64,000 bases of DNA from Sipunculus nudus (taxonomy: Eukaryota > Annelida > Sipuncula > Golfingiida > Sipunculidae). The position numbers and the translations under genes were made by a program. The notes below the pieces were generated by a model, which worked only from the letters and a program-made list of their open reading frames with translations, made no database searches and was not told the origin of the DNA. The stretch is from positions 51,069,340-51,133,339 of the forward strand of contig CM049322.1 of assembly GCA_026874595.1 (NCBI GenBank), given 5' to 3'. Positions 22,946-36,981 of the stretch are shown one piece after another; position 1 is the first letter of the stretch; each line of letters opens with the position of its first letter.

Positions 22946-25900
22946 AATGTAACAAAGTTTTATGAACTGCCACTTTCACATCATTCATTTTTGTTAAGTG
23001 ACTGATTTCCCGCCCTTTCAGACACTAGTCGCATGTATACAAACATGAATACCCGATACGCAAAATAAATACCAGCCGTGAGACTGAGGTGATGCCAGGC
23101 GAGGGAACAATGTTCTCAACTCTTAATTACAGACAGTCAAATGCTAGGTCAGCTCTTGAACATTAACTCTGGGGGTTTTCACAAAGTCATCTTCCGACTG
23201 GGATGGATGAGCCGTTTTGGTCATGAGATTGAAGAGCAATCTGTCTGCAGGCTCCTCCAAATGCACGGCCACTTCCCTTGCGGAAATGAGGTTGCTCCTA
23301 GCGTGAACTGGCCAGACTTGATGTACAGTGGAGAGTTATTAACCCACCCGAGTGTATGGGATATGATTTAGGTGTTGTGAATTATGCATTATCCATAACG
23401 CTACAAAGGCGCTACTTTTTCCATCCTCTGCCTCCATCATGTCTGTGTTTAAGGGGTCCCACAGGAATGTATGGATTTTTAACAACTTTTCTTTTATGGC
23501 ACATTTGGACAAAACACTCAGTAATGTCAAGGAATTAACCTGAGGATAAATGATAACATTTGTAATTATAAATCATTGAGAAATTAGGAAATTAGTAATA
23601 AAGTATGACAGATAACATTTAGTATAGTTCAACTTGGCATAGATTTGTGGACCATTCAAATGCCTTAGGTATCTGGAAAATGTGTGATAGACTTTTAGTA
23701 TTTAGGAAAACACCATTAAATGGAGATATGTCCCATTAAGGGCAGGGAATAAATGAAATCTACTGCTCCCCCCCCCCCCCCCCCCCTTAGAATGCACCCC
23801 TGGTTATGAGTGTGTCCCATAAATTACAGCAGTCCACAATTCAGTATCATTCCATGGAGTATTGCTTTAGCCTGAGATTTAGCTGTGTATCTGCTATAGT
23901 TGGCCCCCCTGAGAACAGATTTTATTGGAAACAACAGTGCGTGAATAACAGCTTGTTTCCGTGGTAATGACCTCGTCATGTAATATTGGATTTAGAGATG
24001 ATAACCGCAGATTTGATCTGTATTATCCCCAGAGGGCATGGCCTGCCCCGGCTGTGTCAGATTTGACATAACATCAAGCTAAAAGTAGGCCTTATCAAAC
24101 TATTACCAAGCGCATTTATGGTGGGGGGGGGAATGAACCAGTCAGTAAGGAGTACAGGCCCGCGGCCCAGCATACCATCGGAGTGGTAAGCGCCAGTAGA
24201 AGTGTGCAAACAAATGGTAAATTAGGCTGGTCTGCACATAAACATGCCTATATTTCCTGGCGGACCAGCAGTTAGAAAAAACGGCCACAATTCCAACCAG
24301 ATGTGGTCGGGGTTTTTCTCGCTAGGAGTCAAGGTTTGAATTGACAGCTGGTCAGCTCTCGTTGAGGATGTTCCACAGCTCTGGGTACACATCAAGCATA
24401 TATATAACGCTACTGAAATTGTAAAATAAAATAGACTTGTTCCCTGCTGTGTTGCTAGTAAAAAGATACTCCTTGCAATTGAATTGTGTTAACATGTAAT
24501 ATTTTATAATTTTATACATTAACATATGTAAACAGCAATTGTGCAGTAGGTTACGAAATGGTATTTTGTGATATAATATTTCAAATTAAACATATATATA
24601 TATGTATATACATATAGTGAAAAAAAAAATTTTAATGATTATAACATACTAATTTGCATGAAGATTGAGGAGGCTTCAGTGCTGTGCACAAACTTAGTCC
24701 CTTTGAAATTATCCACACTACAGCTATTTAAAGAAGACCCATAAATGTTGTACCATGCAGCTATTTCACTTTATCCAGTATATTTGTTGTTAATGCCTTT
24801 CTGCTGTTGCAGAACTGATTCATCTTGTCCTCATAACCCCAACATTGTTTGTGGTTATGTCATTCTGCATTTAATCCAGGCTTGGTTGAACCAGTAAAAA
24901 TTAATAAATGACAGTAGGGCTAAATGAGACTGGTACCATAATTAAAAAAAAAAAGATTAACATGCCTGCACAATATCACGATTCGGTATCAGAGGTTACC
25001 CTGGTCAGTTGCTTTACAAATGCTGGCTCTAATACCTATGAATGGCCGGAGCAGTCTTCCTTTCAGCAAAGGAACCTCCACATTGGTATTTTTGATATTT
25101 TGAATTAAAAAAACATTATGTGGATCCAGATTACCATCAAAATTTAAAAATTTTTATTAAGGTCAACAAAATTTCCTCAAAATGTATTCTTAACTTTTTA
25201 TGTAAAGTTGCTAACAGACAAACCAACCGTAGGGAAATATAATACCTTCCTGACAGAGGTTTTGAAAGTTCATGCAGAATTTTCAACAACACGCAGTGTC
25301 AATCCTAGCAGCAATACCTGGCTGAATAACTCTCAAATGCATTTGACAGTATGTGTTTGTCAAATTTTTGGGATTCTTCAGGCGTCACATACTATCATTT
25401 AAAGTATAAAAAATATTTACAGAAATATCTTCATGTTGACACTTTCCAATTTGCGGACATAACAGTGTTTGGCAAAACTTGTCAAGAAACAATATGGCTG
25501 ACAGCACACAGACCTAGACAGACAGTCAGAACTTGTTTACTATTGAATCACTGGCCAGTTTTTCTCGGCCGCTCTCACCTGGGGGGCACATCCAGGCACA
25601 CAACTAATCGTATAAATTACGCCGTACCCTCATAGGCACATGGAATTCATCAGGTAGACACATATGTAACGACGTCTGATAAAACCAATCTAGATTTTTT
25701 ACAGGATGCTGTATTATTCCATTTTTTTTTTCTCCCTTGCTCTACAGGGTTTTCATCATTTTGTTTCAGGCATCATGATTGGTTGAGGGAGTTAACGTGA
25801 GCGATGTCAAGTGAAACAAGCGTATTATGTTACAATAGAACCAATTTGCTAGGCTGGCTGGTATATTTTACCAAAAAGTCTACTTTTATTTATTATTAAA

Positions 25901-27309
25901 CCATATCTCATATCCCTATTACAGCCGTTTGTAAAATCCTGTGATGCCGATTGAGTTTCATTATCACCACAGACAGTATTTGCCATAACAAAAGTTCCAG
26001 TGATTGGGAAATTTGTTGATTAATGTACATTATGAAAACATACAGTCTACCATTCCAATATTGTATATATGAAACCAGACACTTTTTTCACCACATGCAG
26101 ATTATCTGGTATATGGATACATTGGGATTCAAAGTCAAATATCACTTTGTCAGTTTCCATTGTATTGAAGGGTTGGCGATATTTATATTTAATCATGTAA
26201 GAATTATATTAAGTATTTCAAATTTTCACTGCATGCAGCCTTAGCAACAAATGCAGATTGTGTTTTCTTAATATCTACCTTGTAAACCTTCATACAGGCA
26301 TGGTGAGGATGTCCTAAAATCCTGAAGACTTATAACATATAAAGTCTTCTTACAACATTTTAAGGTCCATGACTGTTGTCGCTATGACTTTTTATAGAAA
26401 CACTTCAGGGTTATATGTTTTCTTTGATTTTAAAAATAGTTATTTTTTGTTTTAGATTCAGATATTTTCATCATGATATATATGACTTTGATATTAAATG
26501 AAGAAAAAGAAATTATCAAATTGATAGCCCCAAAGTTGAAAGAAAATGAATTAATTTGATATAAAACTGTATAGCCTATTATAAACTATACCCATATACC
26601 TGTAATGTTCATTTCATATAGGTTATAAACTTTTGATTATGTAAAATAATGCATGAAATATGAGTGAAAGATAAAACTAGTTATTTAACCTCCATAGAAG
26701 CATTCATCAAAACAGAAAAAAAAAGAGAAATATTAAATTGGGAAAAATGGGAAAATATTCAGCCGTTAATTATCTCTAATACCAGGGTATGATTGCTGCC
26801 CAGTTGTTCCTGATATTCTGTGCTGGATGTCTACATCTGGTGCTTGACTGTTTTATGTCTGCACACTTTAGTTATAAATAGCACACCTTGGCTGGCAGCT
26901 CCAGAAATTCCAGCACTGCTACAGTCAGTAAGCAAAGCATAGGACTGCCCTAGTCACAACTGTCTGTGAGGTCTCATGAACAGGTACTAGGTACAAGCCT
27001 GATGAAACAGGGGTGGAAATTGTGCATACCTCATGGAGCAGGGGTGGAAATTTATCCATATAACATTTCTTTTTAATATCTCATCTCATGCAATTCGCAA
27101 GCTTTACACACTTTGCCGAAGTAGATTCATTGTTATTGCTCAGGAACATGAGTAAATAATCAGTATAGGTTCTTCTCTATTTAAATATGATATTTCAGAT
27201 TTAAGAAGTAACTTTATGTTATCACAGTACATGTTAAATTCTTAGAAATATCATTATTGTCATGCTGTATGTAAATATATAATCCTATTTCCTCTCATCA
27301 ATCATAACT
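22946..27309. other. Non-coding DNA with candidate conserved blocks
   Basis: No gene recognised. The stretches 23080-23470 and 23930-24380 are GC-balanced and complex compared with their surroundings. The second holds an X-box-like GTTTCCGTGGTAAT at 23955-23968. A 19-base C run is at 23768-23786 and a 9-base G run near 24123. Confidence 0.45.
23080..23470. promoter_or_regulatory. Candidate conserved non-coding block
   Basis: Complex, GC-balanced stretch. Three overlapping short ORFs on both strands (60-76 codons) cross it, none with a recognisable domain. It could also be an unrecognised exon. Confidence 0.2.
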
Positions 27310-27616
27310 GTTGGGCCCAGAATCTTCTAACTTGACATCCTAAGAGTTCCTCAAAAGTTCTCCCCAGAAACCTGAAATTGGGTCACAGTGACTTATATTC
27401 TCAGAGTTTTGGGGTATGTTACACACAAATTGCCAGATTCCTCATGAAAGCTGGTTGGATTTTCATCAAATTTGTTGTGCTTATGGGTCTTGATGAACTT
27501 AAGCTAATATGCATGAACAATGATGCCACCTATCTTAATTAGTTGTCTGTGCAAGGACATATTATCAACATGTCAGTTGGCTGAGCGTTATGACCCATGG
27601 GTCACATGTTCGTAAT
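27310..27616 (+). mobile_element. HINE relic (3' fragment)
   Basis: CAGAATCTTCTAACTTGACA and the following GAAACCTGAAATTGGGTC-like sequence align with the 338-bp repeat unit of the element at 57382-61548. The end GGCTGAGCGTTATGACCCAT continuing to GGGTCACATG (about 27579-27608) matches that element's 3' hairpin. The 5' end is missing, so this is a decayed fragment of the same family. Confidence 0.7.
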
Positions 27617-30600
27617 TATTTAGACCCATGCTTTGTTGCTGCCCTGCCATTATACAAACTTAAAATAATAACAAATAATTGAACTTGTCAGAAATAAATT
27701 ACTGCAGGATCTGTACAAAATCCCATGCAGAGTCTACTTTATGGCAGTTAATGTTACGATCATCCAGTAATTTACCAAAATTCGTTGAGAGGTTGAGCCT
27801 TAACCACTCATGTTCCTGTAACCTTAACCTAATTATGTATTCATTAACAACTATAACTAATTACATAGGCTGGGGTTTTATAAACCAATGTAAATAGTTA
27901 ATTACAGCTTTTTAGTTATTTATATGTGTTGTTGGTTTAAAGTACATAACAGGGTATTATCATAAAAGCTGCATAACCAAAACCATGGGCCTTTGTATAT
28001 CAGTTATATATTTCACTATTATTTTGTGGGGTTTTTTTTGTAGTTGATAAAGTTTTTTATTTTCTCTTTGTTCAGATTTTACCATTTGACATGTCACGCA
28101 GTGCTCTTTGAAATGAGTATTTGTCTGTTTTGAATTATGGATAAATGTGTAAATTATCCTATTGTGTGGTCATAATTTCTTAATAGACAATACCAGTATA
28201 TTTTTCTTATGATTCAGTTACATCACATGATACAAATAAGATATAGTACAGTTTAAATTTTTGTCAGTCATTCTTGTTCAGAAAAAAAGATCCAATAAAT
28301 ATACTGCCCTCCATCTTTCAGTTATCACCAGAAATAATGAATTTCAGTCTGAATTAAAACCATGTTTTGATTTAATCATTGGGTGGTTGACCATACTGAT
28401 GGCATTATCCACTGTTCTAGCTTGATCATATTCTAAACCAGAGTAGCTGCAGTGCATTGTGGGATATATACCCGGTCAGTGAACTCAAGACACTGGGGGC
28501 AGGTGGTCTGCCGGGACACAGGAAACACTTGTCTGTGAGAGCTCTCACGGAAATCACTTTAACACCTCCAGCATTCCAGAGTTAATTCTTACAGCAAACA
28601 TGCATTTTCCCTGTGGTGACAGACATTTCTTTGGTTTATATTTTGCCTGTTGTTTGTATTTTTTGCTATGTTGACTGCAAAAATTAAAAATTATAAAGAA
28701 AATATTAACATTTAAAAAAGTTATCTAATGATGAGGATACCACTACTACCACTTATGATAAAAATAATGATAGTATTAATAAAATATGAAAATTAATATA
28801 AGAGAAGAAGGATAAAGCACATAGAGAGCTAAAAATTGTCATGAAAAGGTTAAAATATACACTGGTACAACTGGCTGCTCTAACGTATCAAGCCCATGCT
28901 GCATCAGAACTTTTGTCAAGTAGAACAAGCAAGAGTGAAATTGTTTATAAAGTGCTGAGTGACCAACAACCATTCCTATGTCAACATGAAGAGTAATATG
29001 TTAAGAATGTTTAAATCAAGCAGCACAAGTGTCAAAGGTCATTGTGGGGTCAAGGTCATGACAGCATGTCTTTGACCTTGATGATGGAAGTTGCTGCAAC
29101 AGCAGTCTTGCTGACAGTTGTGACAGTTAGCAGTCCCAACAGAGGCTGTGGCAGAATACCCTGCTGTTTTGATAAGGGGCTTGTGCTGGGGCTCCTCCAT
29201 AAAGCAAGGCATGTTCAGATGTCACCCTCTGCATGCCAAGATAAACCCCATATTATTGTGTTGCTCCTAAAAGGGGTCTTTGTTAAAGAGTTGATTATTT
29301 GTGCAAGGGGAGGAAGCATGTGGACATTGTCGTTGTATGTCTGCACATCAACTGCTGCTTGGTTTTACAGAAAAGTACTCTATGACTGTCTGCCGTAAAC
29401 CTAGTTTGATGCAGGGGAGATACAGGAACTGTCTCTGTAAAACTTTTTGCTTTGTATATAGTATTTTATATTACATTCATATGTATTTATGTTACTGGCA
29501 CACATAGCTTTGTATATGGTATTACATATAACATTCATATGTATTGATGTTATTGGCATGCACACACACACACCAAACTACATTCAAACATTAAAAGTGA
29601 TCTACTTTAAAAAAAAAACTGTTATTCACACATACCACATTCTTTTCATGTATAAAAACTTTATTTTTTTTTAGTTCCAAACTGAGTTTCAGACTGATTT
29701 TCTTCAAACTGTTCAATGTTACTTTACAAATTTTAAACTTGTGTATTCTTTTGTTTAAAAAAAAGGAGACCTTTTTCTGGTAAATTTCAAGTGGCGCCAC
29801 TCTTCCTCTTTAATTATTCATCGTAGTGTCCTGAGGTGAGTTCCTTGATCCATAGGTCATTTTTAGAAAAAAAAATTCTAAAGTGGTTTCACTAAAAATG
29901 ACATCACAGGAAATATTACCAGTAGGGCATCCACATGAATTGGTTCACCGGACATGTGTACAGGAAATTAGCCTGAATACGTGCCATATATGAGTATGGT
30001 ATTATCATCAGGCCAATAATGGTTTATTTCTTCTGTGTCATTCTCGGGATTGTCTGTCTGGAGGAAGCACTGCTTTACTCATTGCAAAGACATCTCCATC
30101 TCAAGCTTAACTGCCTGGTACAAGTTTCCCAAAATGGAGCATTGTTTACTGATCATCAAAGCATTTCCTGTCTCAACATTTTTTTTATTTATTACATCAA
30201 TGTTATCATCATTTTGTACTCCTTGGAATAAGATTATCCTTGTTTCTTCAATCAAATTTCAATATAAAATAAATGTAATTACCTTTGTGATTATTTTGTT
30301 TCAAAGTTTAAACTTTTTTTTACAAAATTTTGACTAAAAGTACAAATAAGCATAAATGTGAATTTTATAACATGCTATCAAACCTCAGTTAAAAGACTGG
30401 TAATGCCCTTTAACCAGCCAAGTTTACAGAAGAATGAGAATTTACTTTTATTAGTGTTCTACAAAGTATTAAGTGTACTAATTGACACAATTCATATCCG
30501 CCTGGGCTTTCATTTTGATGAACTTGACTTAGGCTCACTGACCATGTTCAAAGACCTCTTTTGGATGCAAGGGAGATTTGTTATCTGTTCAGCTTCTGTT

Positions 30601-33600
30601 TAAATGTTCTGAACGTGTGACTCAGCAGGTCACCACCATTTGGTATATAATAAAGGTTAAACAGGTAAAATGTATTTACCCATGCATTTCCTTTTGTTAC
30701 TTAGTCAAAGATATGAGTCAAGGTGTGAATAGGGAAGGAACCGCATGACACAGTGTGCTGTTAATTGTTAGAACAGCCAGGATCAGGACTTCCCTTGCTG
30801 TTCTATTAGTTGTACAAAATGAAGCTACCCCTCTGTAATCAGTGAGCCATCACTTTCTCTGGGTTGGGCGGGGCATATGGATCTCATTTAGAGGGCTGAT
30901 GGTTGTATATGTCTCTCATCAGGGGTTTGGGTATCAGCTAAACTCTCTGTCCGAGGAATCAGTGACTGGTTTGGCATTCATGGGCAGTATCCCCTGAAAA
31001 CCATTCAGGGCACTGGCAACACAAGTTTTGTGTTTGCATGATTGTTGCCGAGACCTCCAGAGGGATTCGTAAATAAACGCACAAACAAACCGCATATCCC
31101 AAGACTGGAGAAGCTGATTACGCTTGATTCTCAGGACTTGGTTGGACCAGGCATTAGTTTTACAGCACTGGAAGTCACGCACACCTGACATGCTCACTAA
31201 CACATACATTAACATGTAGAATCTTCACTTGACATCAAGTTTTCCCAGTGACATTACTTTATACATTTTGTCAAGGAAATTTGAAGTACATTTTATACTT
31301 TTATATACTTACCTGACATACGCTTGCTTGTACTTCTGTACTTTTCATTGTTTTCTTTTGTATGAATATTTATTATTCTGGAAATGATTCCATCAATGTT
31401 TTGATTTCAAATCCTTCTTTCTTCTATTTATATAATGTATTTTAAATGACCTACAGTAAGTAAGCATTTTATTGTACAGGCTGCCTAGACTTTCAGTCCT
31501 GTATCATAGGACCATTTAGCTTTTGGTTTACAATTTTTAGTACATAAATTCTGTATTTTAGATGTGGTAATGTAAGTTTCATGAGTTTTCCACCCAGCAT
31601 GTTAAACAGATTTAATAATATTTACACTGACTCAAACACAGCAGTTACTGGTAGTATATCACTGTGTACTCCCCAGCAGGAGTTCAGCACTGGTTCACAT
31701 CAGGATACTGCGGTGGTCTTTATATTTGTGAGGCTGAAATTTGTGATTTCTTCATTTTGAACGTTTTGTGTTTCATTTTAGTGATTGCACAAGAACCTTT
31801 AAAATCTAAGTACAGCAGTATTTTTAATTATTTTAAATTTGAGTCTTACATTACCTCCCTCACTTCTAGTTCAGTCAATAACTTATGACTTGTGTCACAG
31901 TTGTTATATCACCTGTGATTACAGCATGTTTCACAATAATTAATGCTTGGAAACATGGGCCTTTTTTATTCCAGTCACAGATTAGGTTGCTGTGATTAGG
32001 TTGTGATAATTAAACTGTTTGTGCAGAAGCATCATCGCATCTTATTCTTCTTAGTTAAAGGGTTTCATATTTGCAATTATTTCACATTTGTGAATATAGC
32101 AAATTTAAAACCCTTGCAAATAAAAAGGCAGCCATAGTAATGAATGACCTGCCCTGCTTGGCTGCAGGAGTCCAGTGATCTGGGTAATTTCTCAGGATTA
32201 TATTAATCCTTATTGTTTATCAGTCAGTGATAGGGTAAGCTTGTATCTGCAGTGTTTCACAATAGTCTTTCAATCTATAATCTTTTAAGCTGATGTTTGT
32301 CACATGTTTTGATCTATCAAAATTAGTCCATGCACAAAGTGCTCAGCCTACACAAATGATACAGATTCAACATTATTACAAACAGCTAATGGGTAAGGTT
32401 TACATTAACCTCATGGTGACGTGCAACAAGATGTCCGTTTAAGGCAGGAACATATAATTTAATAAAAGAGGGCATTTAGGAGTCTTCAGTGGCAATATTC
32501 CACTGGGAAATTCCTGGAACAACTTCAGTTTCCAGGCTGACTGCACAAGCTTAAGATGCCTTGTAAAGATTTGGGAGTAATCCCCCAATTCCTGCAGATA
32601 TGGCCTTTAGTATTCAAGCTGATTAAAAGGAGAAAAAGGATAACATTGAGATTATAAGAATGAACATAATCAGCATCTCTGGATGTGGAGCTCTGCATCA
32701 TCACATGTGGCAGACATGTTTCATTGTTAGACATTTCCAACAATGTGTTTGTTTTATGACATCATGTCAATATTAACCTAATCAAGTCCTAACTAATCAT
32801 GCAGTGACAAAAATAATAAATTTATCAGCGGTTTACTTATTGAATGTGGCTGAGTTTGTATGAGTAAATATGCTTAGGGGAGGCATGAGTCACGCGACAG
32901 ATGGCAGACAGCGTCACTGTAGAGGAAACAGCAGGACTGTGATAGAATAAATGAGATAACTTTCTTAACAAAAATGTTACAAACCTGGGCAATAAATAAA
33001 AGTGAAACTACTAGCTGCTTTCCTATGACAATCTACTTTTAACTCTGCTCTTACATATTATGTAAACCATTGCATGCTGCATCATATCACAGAGGTGTAA
33101 AAAAAATACTGATTGCACAAAACTTAAATGTTTTATTGAGTTTTTCCAGGGTTTTGGCAGATTGTTAATGATATCTAGTAGCTATTGTATGCTCAAGTGT
33201 GAATTGGCTCTCACACTTGGCCAGGGTTTACTATAAGGTTGAATCATCGCTGTTGCTGGCTTTTCTTCAAGCAGTGTCATTTTTTTACTCTGAATATTAC
33301 TGCACTGTTAAGCTTGCTGCTCTTAAAGGAACAAAAAAAAGGTGCAGTGGTTTATGATCTTACCAAGCTTGTCAACAGTGCTGGATTTAGGAACCCTTGC
33401 TGTTGGTGTCTCCTGAATCACTTTAATGGTTACCATGGCGACAAATTTTATTTCACTCTCGGCATTCAGTGTCTGTGGCACATGTAGTAATTATTGGCAG
33501 TATAGAACAGTGTGTGCTCAGTAATATAGGGAACTGAATTCCGGAAAATTAGATTAGATGAAAAAAAGATTTGTGATACTGAACAGATGTTGATATTTCT

Positions 33601-33881
33601 ACATCTTACAGCATTGATCTGTGAAATCAAATTCTGTCTGCAGGTAGATCCTGGGCACCTCCTGGGAGTACCCAAGAGGTTTATCTCTCCCCGTTTCTTG
33701 AAACTGCTCACACCGATGCCATTTTGGATACACACTAAGACCCAAATTTCAATGACAAAATTATGGGTATACCACTGTTTATGTAAAATATCATTTGACA
33801 CACATAAAGGAAGCATAGTGCTGAAGTCATGTAAACAACCGTGCATGGTGCATCCTGGTTATATGACATCTGTATGTAATT
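27617..33881. other. Non-coding DNA, no gene recognised
   Basis: AT-rich with scattered short ORFs and no recognisable domain. Notable points: X-box-like GTTACCATGGCGAC at 33429-33442, and a complex block at about 30890-31210 with forkhead-type sequences (GTAAATAAAC at 31069 and ACAAACAAAC at 31081). The ORF at 29042-29398 shows nothing recognisable. Confidence 0.5.
33429..33442. promoter_or_regulatory. RFX X-box-like site
   Basis: GTTACCATGGCGAC, palindromic at 13 of 14 positions apart from the central-right base, fits the X-box pattern. Confidence 0.35.
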
Positions 33882-36212
33882 GTATCCCCAGACAAAGTCG
33901 GGGGATACCATGTTTTCATACCGGTCCCGCCGCCACCGCCGCCGCCGCCGCATATAAATCTTGTTGGCGCGATAACCCAAAAAATATTTCACGGAACTTT
34001 ACCAAACTTGGTATATGTATAGATATGGGTAAGAGGACGACGCCTATTTAAAATGAGGTCATGACCTTTACTAGGAGAGTGTCCTTGACCTTGAATAGGT
34101 CCAATTTTGGGGAAAATCCCACAAATTCTTTAATATCTCAAGAAATCTTGCATGGATTTATCCCAAAATCAAGTTGATGGAAGATCATGGATAGGGTTGT
34201 CATGTTCCATAAACTGGTGGCGCCACCTATTATTCTTTACTTGTTTTCGTGCCGTTTATTTCCCCCAAAATTGCCACCTTACAGCACTGTGAGCATTATA
34301 AGTAAAAAACTAATGGACAGATTTCTTTTATATTTTGCATATACATAGGTATGGGTTATGGGATGATGCTTATTTAAATTGGGGTCATGACCTTTCCTAT
34401 GATAGTGGCCTTGACCTTGAATATTGCCATATATGGTGAAAATCACACACCTCTTATGATATCTCCAGTGTTGATAGCCATATGGATTTCAAACATGACT
34501 TATGTATGGCTCACCACTAAAGTAAGAACCCTATAGGTTCTAGGGTCATGAGGTCAAAGGTCAAGGTCACTGGACTGGCATTTTAAAAGATACTGTGGAT
34601 GCATATTAAGCCAAACTTTCATACCAGGTCTTCCATCTTGAATATATAGCTCACTTGCCAATAATGGATGATCCATATAAATTTTGGGGTCACAAGGTCA
34701 AAGGTCAAGGCCACAGGAGCTATCTGTCCAAAAATTAGTTTCTGGATGATAATTCCTTCTTTTATTGATGTATGGATTTCAAACTTGACTTGTATTTGAC
34801 CCATTGGAAAAGCAAGACCTGAATTGATTTTGGGGTCATGAGGTCAAAGGTCAAGGTCACAGGAAACCTCTTTAAAAAGGTTGTGGATGCAATTTCAGCC
34901 AAAAAATTCTTCTAAGATCTTTCATCTTGCACATATAGTTCACCTGCCAAGAGTGGAAGACCCCTATCAATTTTGAGGTCACAAGGTCAAAGGTGAAGGT
35001 CACAGGAGCCATCTGTCCAAAAATTAGTTTCTGGATGATAATTCCTGCTTTTATTGATGTATGGATTTCAAACTTGACTTGTATTTGACCCATTGGAAAG
35101 CAAAACCTGAATTGATTTTGGGGTAATGAGGTCAAAGGTCAGGGTCACAGGACACATCTTTAAAAAGGTTGTGGATGCAATTTCAGCCAAAAAATTCATC
35201 TGAGATCTTTCATCTTGCACATACAGTTCACCTGCCAAGAGTGGAAGACCCCTATCAATTTTGAGGTCACAAGGTCAAAGGTGAAGGTCACAGGAGCCAT
35301 CTGTCAAAAATTAGTTTCTGGATGATAATTCCTGCTTTTATTGATGTATGGATTTCAAACTTGACTTGTATATGTCCCATTGGAAAAGCAAGACCCAAAT
35401 TGATTTTGGGGTCATGAGGTCAAAGGTCAAGGTCACAGGACACATCTTTAAAAAGATGTGGATGCATTTTCAGCCAAACATTTCATCTCAGATCTTTCAT
35501 CTTGCACATATAGTTCACCTGCCAAGAGTGGAAGACCCCTATCAATATTGAGGTCACAAGGTCAAAGGTGAAGGTCACAGGAGCCATATGTCCAAAAATT
35601 AGTTTCTGGATGATAATTCCTGCTTTTATTGATGTATGGATTTCAAACTTGACTTATATATGTCCCATTGGAAAAGCAAGACCCAAATTGATTTTGGGGT
35701 CATGAGGTCAAAGGTCAAGGTCACGGGACACATCTTTAAAAAGATATGGATGCATTTTCAGCCAAACATTTCATCTCAGATCTTTCATCTTGCACATATA
35801 GTTCACCTGCCAAGAGAGGAAGAACCCTATCAATTGTGAGGTCACAAGGTCAAAGGTGAAGGTCACAGGAGCCACCTGTCAAAATAAATTAGTTTCTGGA
35901 TGATAATTCCTGCTTTAATGATGTATAGATTTCAAACTTGACTTGCATATGTCCCATTGGAAAAGCAAGACCCAAATTGATTTTGGGGTCATGAGGTCAA
36001 AGGTCAAGGTCACAGGACACATCTTTAAAACAATCAAGGTCACAGGACCAACATCTTTAACAAGATTGTGGATTGTTAGATGGAAGAAACAATAAATATG
36101 CCAAGTATCAGTATATGCTGCCAAAATTGGGGGTCTGTTCTTAAAGGGGGGGGGGGGGGGGCCTACTATGTCTGGGGATACTCTGGCACCTGCGGTGCCA
36201 AGAAATGTCTAG
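33882..36212 (+). mobile_element. HINE-type element carrying nuclear-receptor-like repeats
   Basis: The 5' end GTATCCCCAGAC (33882-33893) folds with GGGGATAC (33901-33908). The same 12 bases occur inverted at 36170-36181. The 3' end has a perfect hairpin (GGCACC at 36185 with GGTGCC ending 36199) and terminates in CTAG (36209-36212), with T on both flanks. After the 5' hairpin comes a GCC-repeat tract (33927-33950), then diverged repeats, a homogeneous 288-bp tandem array and a 16-base G run (36146-36161). No transposition protein is encoded. Same architecture as the element at 17684-19570 but a different family. Confidence 0.85.
34550..36020 (+). repeat. 288-bp tandem array with AGGTCA direct repeats
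   Basis: Units start with AGGTCAAAGGTCAAGGTCA at 34551, 34841, 35129 (one variant base), 35417, 35705 and 35994, spaced 288-290 bp. Each unit is an ancient dimer, because its second half carries a diverged AGGTCACAAGGTCAAAGGTG. Copies at 35129-35993 are very similar, implying recent homogenisation. Each start is a DR1 (two AGGTCA with one base between) followed at once by a third half-site. Confidence 0.95.
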
Positions 36213-36287
36213 TTACTGATGATGGCCATGTACACTCATGTTCTTATAATGATAGTAGAATATATAAAATACAAGTTAACAAGCACA

Positions 36288-36440
36288 TACTGTGGAACCT
36301 GTCTAAAAGACCATCATTATAAAAAGGCCACCTGTTTATCAAGACCACCCTTTTAGTTATGCAAATGTAATGCACTCGCGTTGGTTAAAAGTTACCTGTC
36401 TAATAAGACGACCTGGGAATTAAGACCACTTCTGGCCAGT
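36288..36440. repeat. Diverged interspersed repeat with ~45-bp periodicity
   Basis: The motif CCTGTCTAAAAGACCA, then GGCCACCTGTTTATCAAGAC, then CCTGTCTAATAAGACGACCT and GGAATTAAGACCACT recur in tandem. It resembles a short interspersed element remnant. No ends identified. Confidence 0.45.
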
Positions 36441-36932
36441 CACATGGCTGTTCTAACTACACAGGTTTCACTGAAGGTAACTGTCAGTGCTTTTCCCAGG
36501 TCAGAAAATACAGTAATTAAGTCATATATGAACATACACTGGTTCCATGTTGGATTATAAATGGCCAGATTATTTACAGCAAGAGGATTATGATCTGTAG
36601 GCCTTAATTGCTCTATGCATACCATGTAAATTTTAAAACATTTGACATGACCAGAAGGTTGAGTATTTCTGTCGGGTAAAACATTGGTATACAGATTATG
36701 TTCAAGTGTTATCACATATATGTAGTCCTCATTTATAAGGTTTAATATTTCTGTTTGATATGAAAATAATCCACATATTGCATCAAATGATTGACATACA
36801 AGTAAATCTTCCAGATCACCAAACATTAAGGTCTGTGTTTAACAATGCCTTTGTAAGAAAAAAAATTATAAGAGTAATTTACCAAAAATTCATATCATTG
36901 AATAGATGTATAGACTTGTACCCTCTTTAAAT

Positions 36933-36981
<49 letters not shown>

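Noticed and set aside
28440-28470. TGCATTGTGGGA motif considered as a ZNF143-type promoter element
   Set aside because: Only a partial match; the same short string recurs near 43806, and no promoter context is visible.
33587-34051. 154-codon plus-strand ORF
   Set aside because: It runs across the unique/HINE boundary and through the GCC repeat at 33927-33950, so it is a chance frame.
34619-36124. ORFs with recurring peptides in the 288-bp array
   Set aside because: Repeat translation; frames are broken by unit-to-unit indels.
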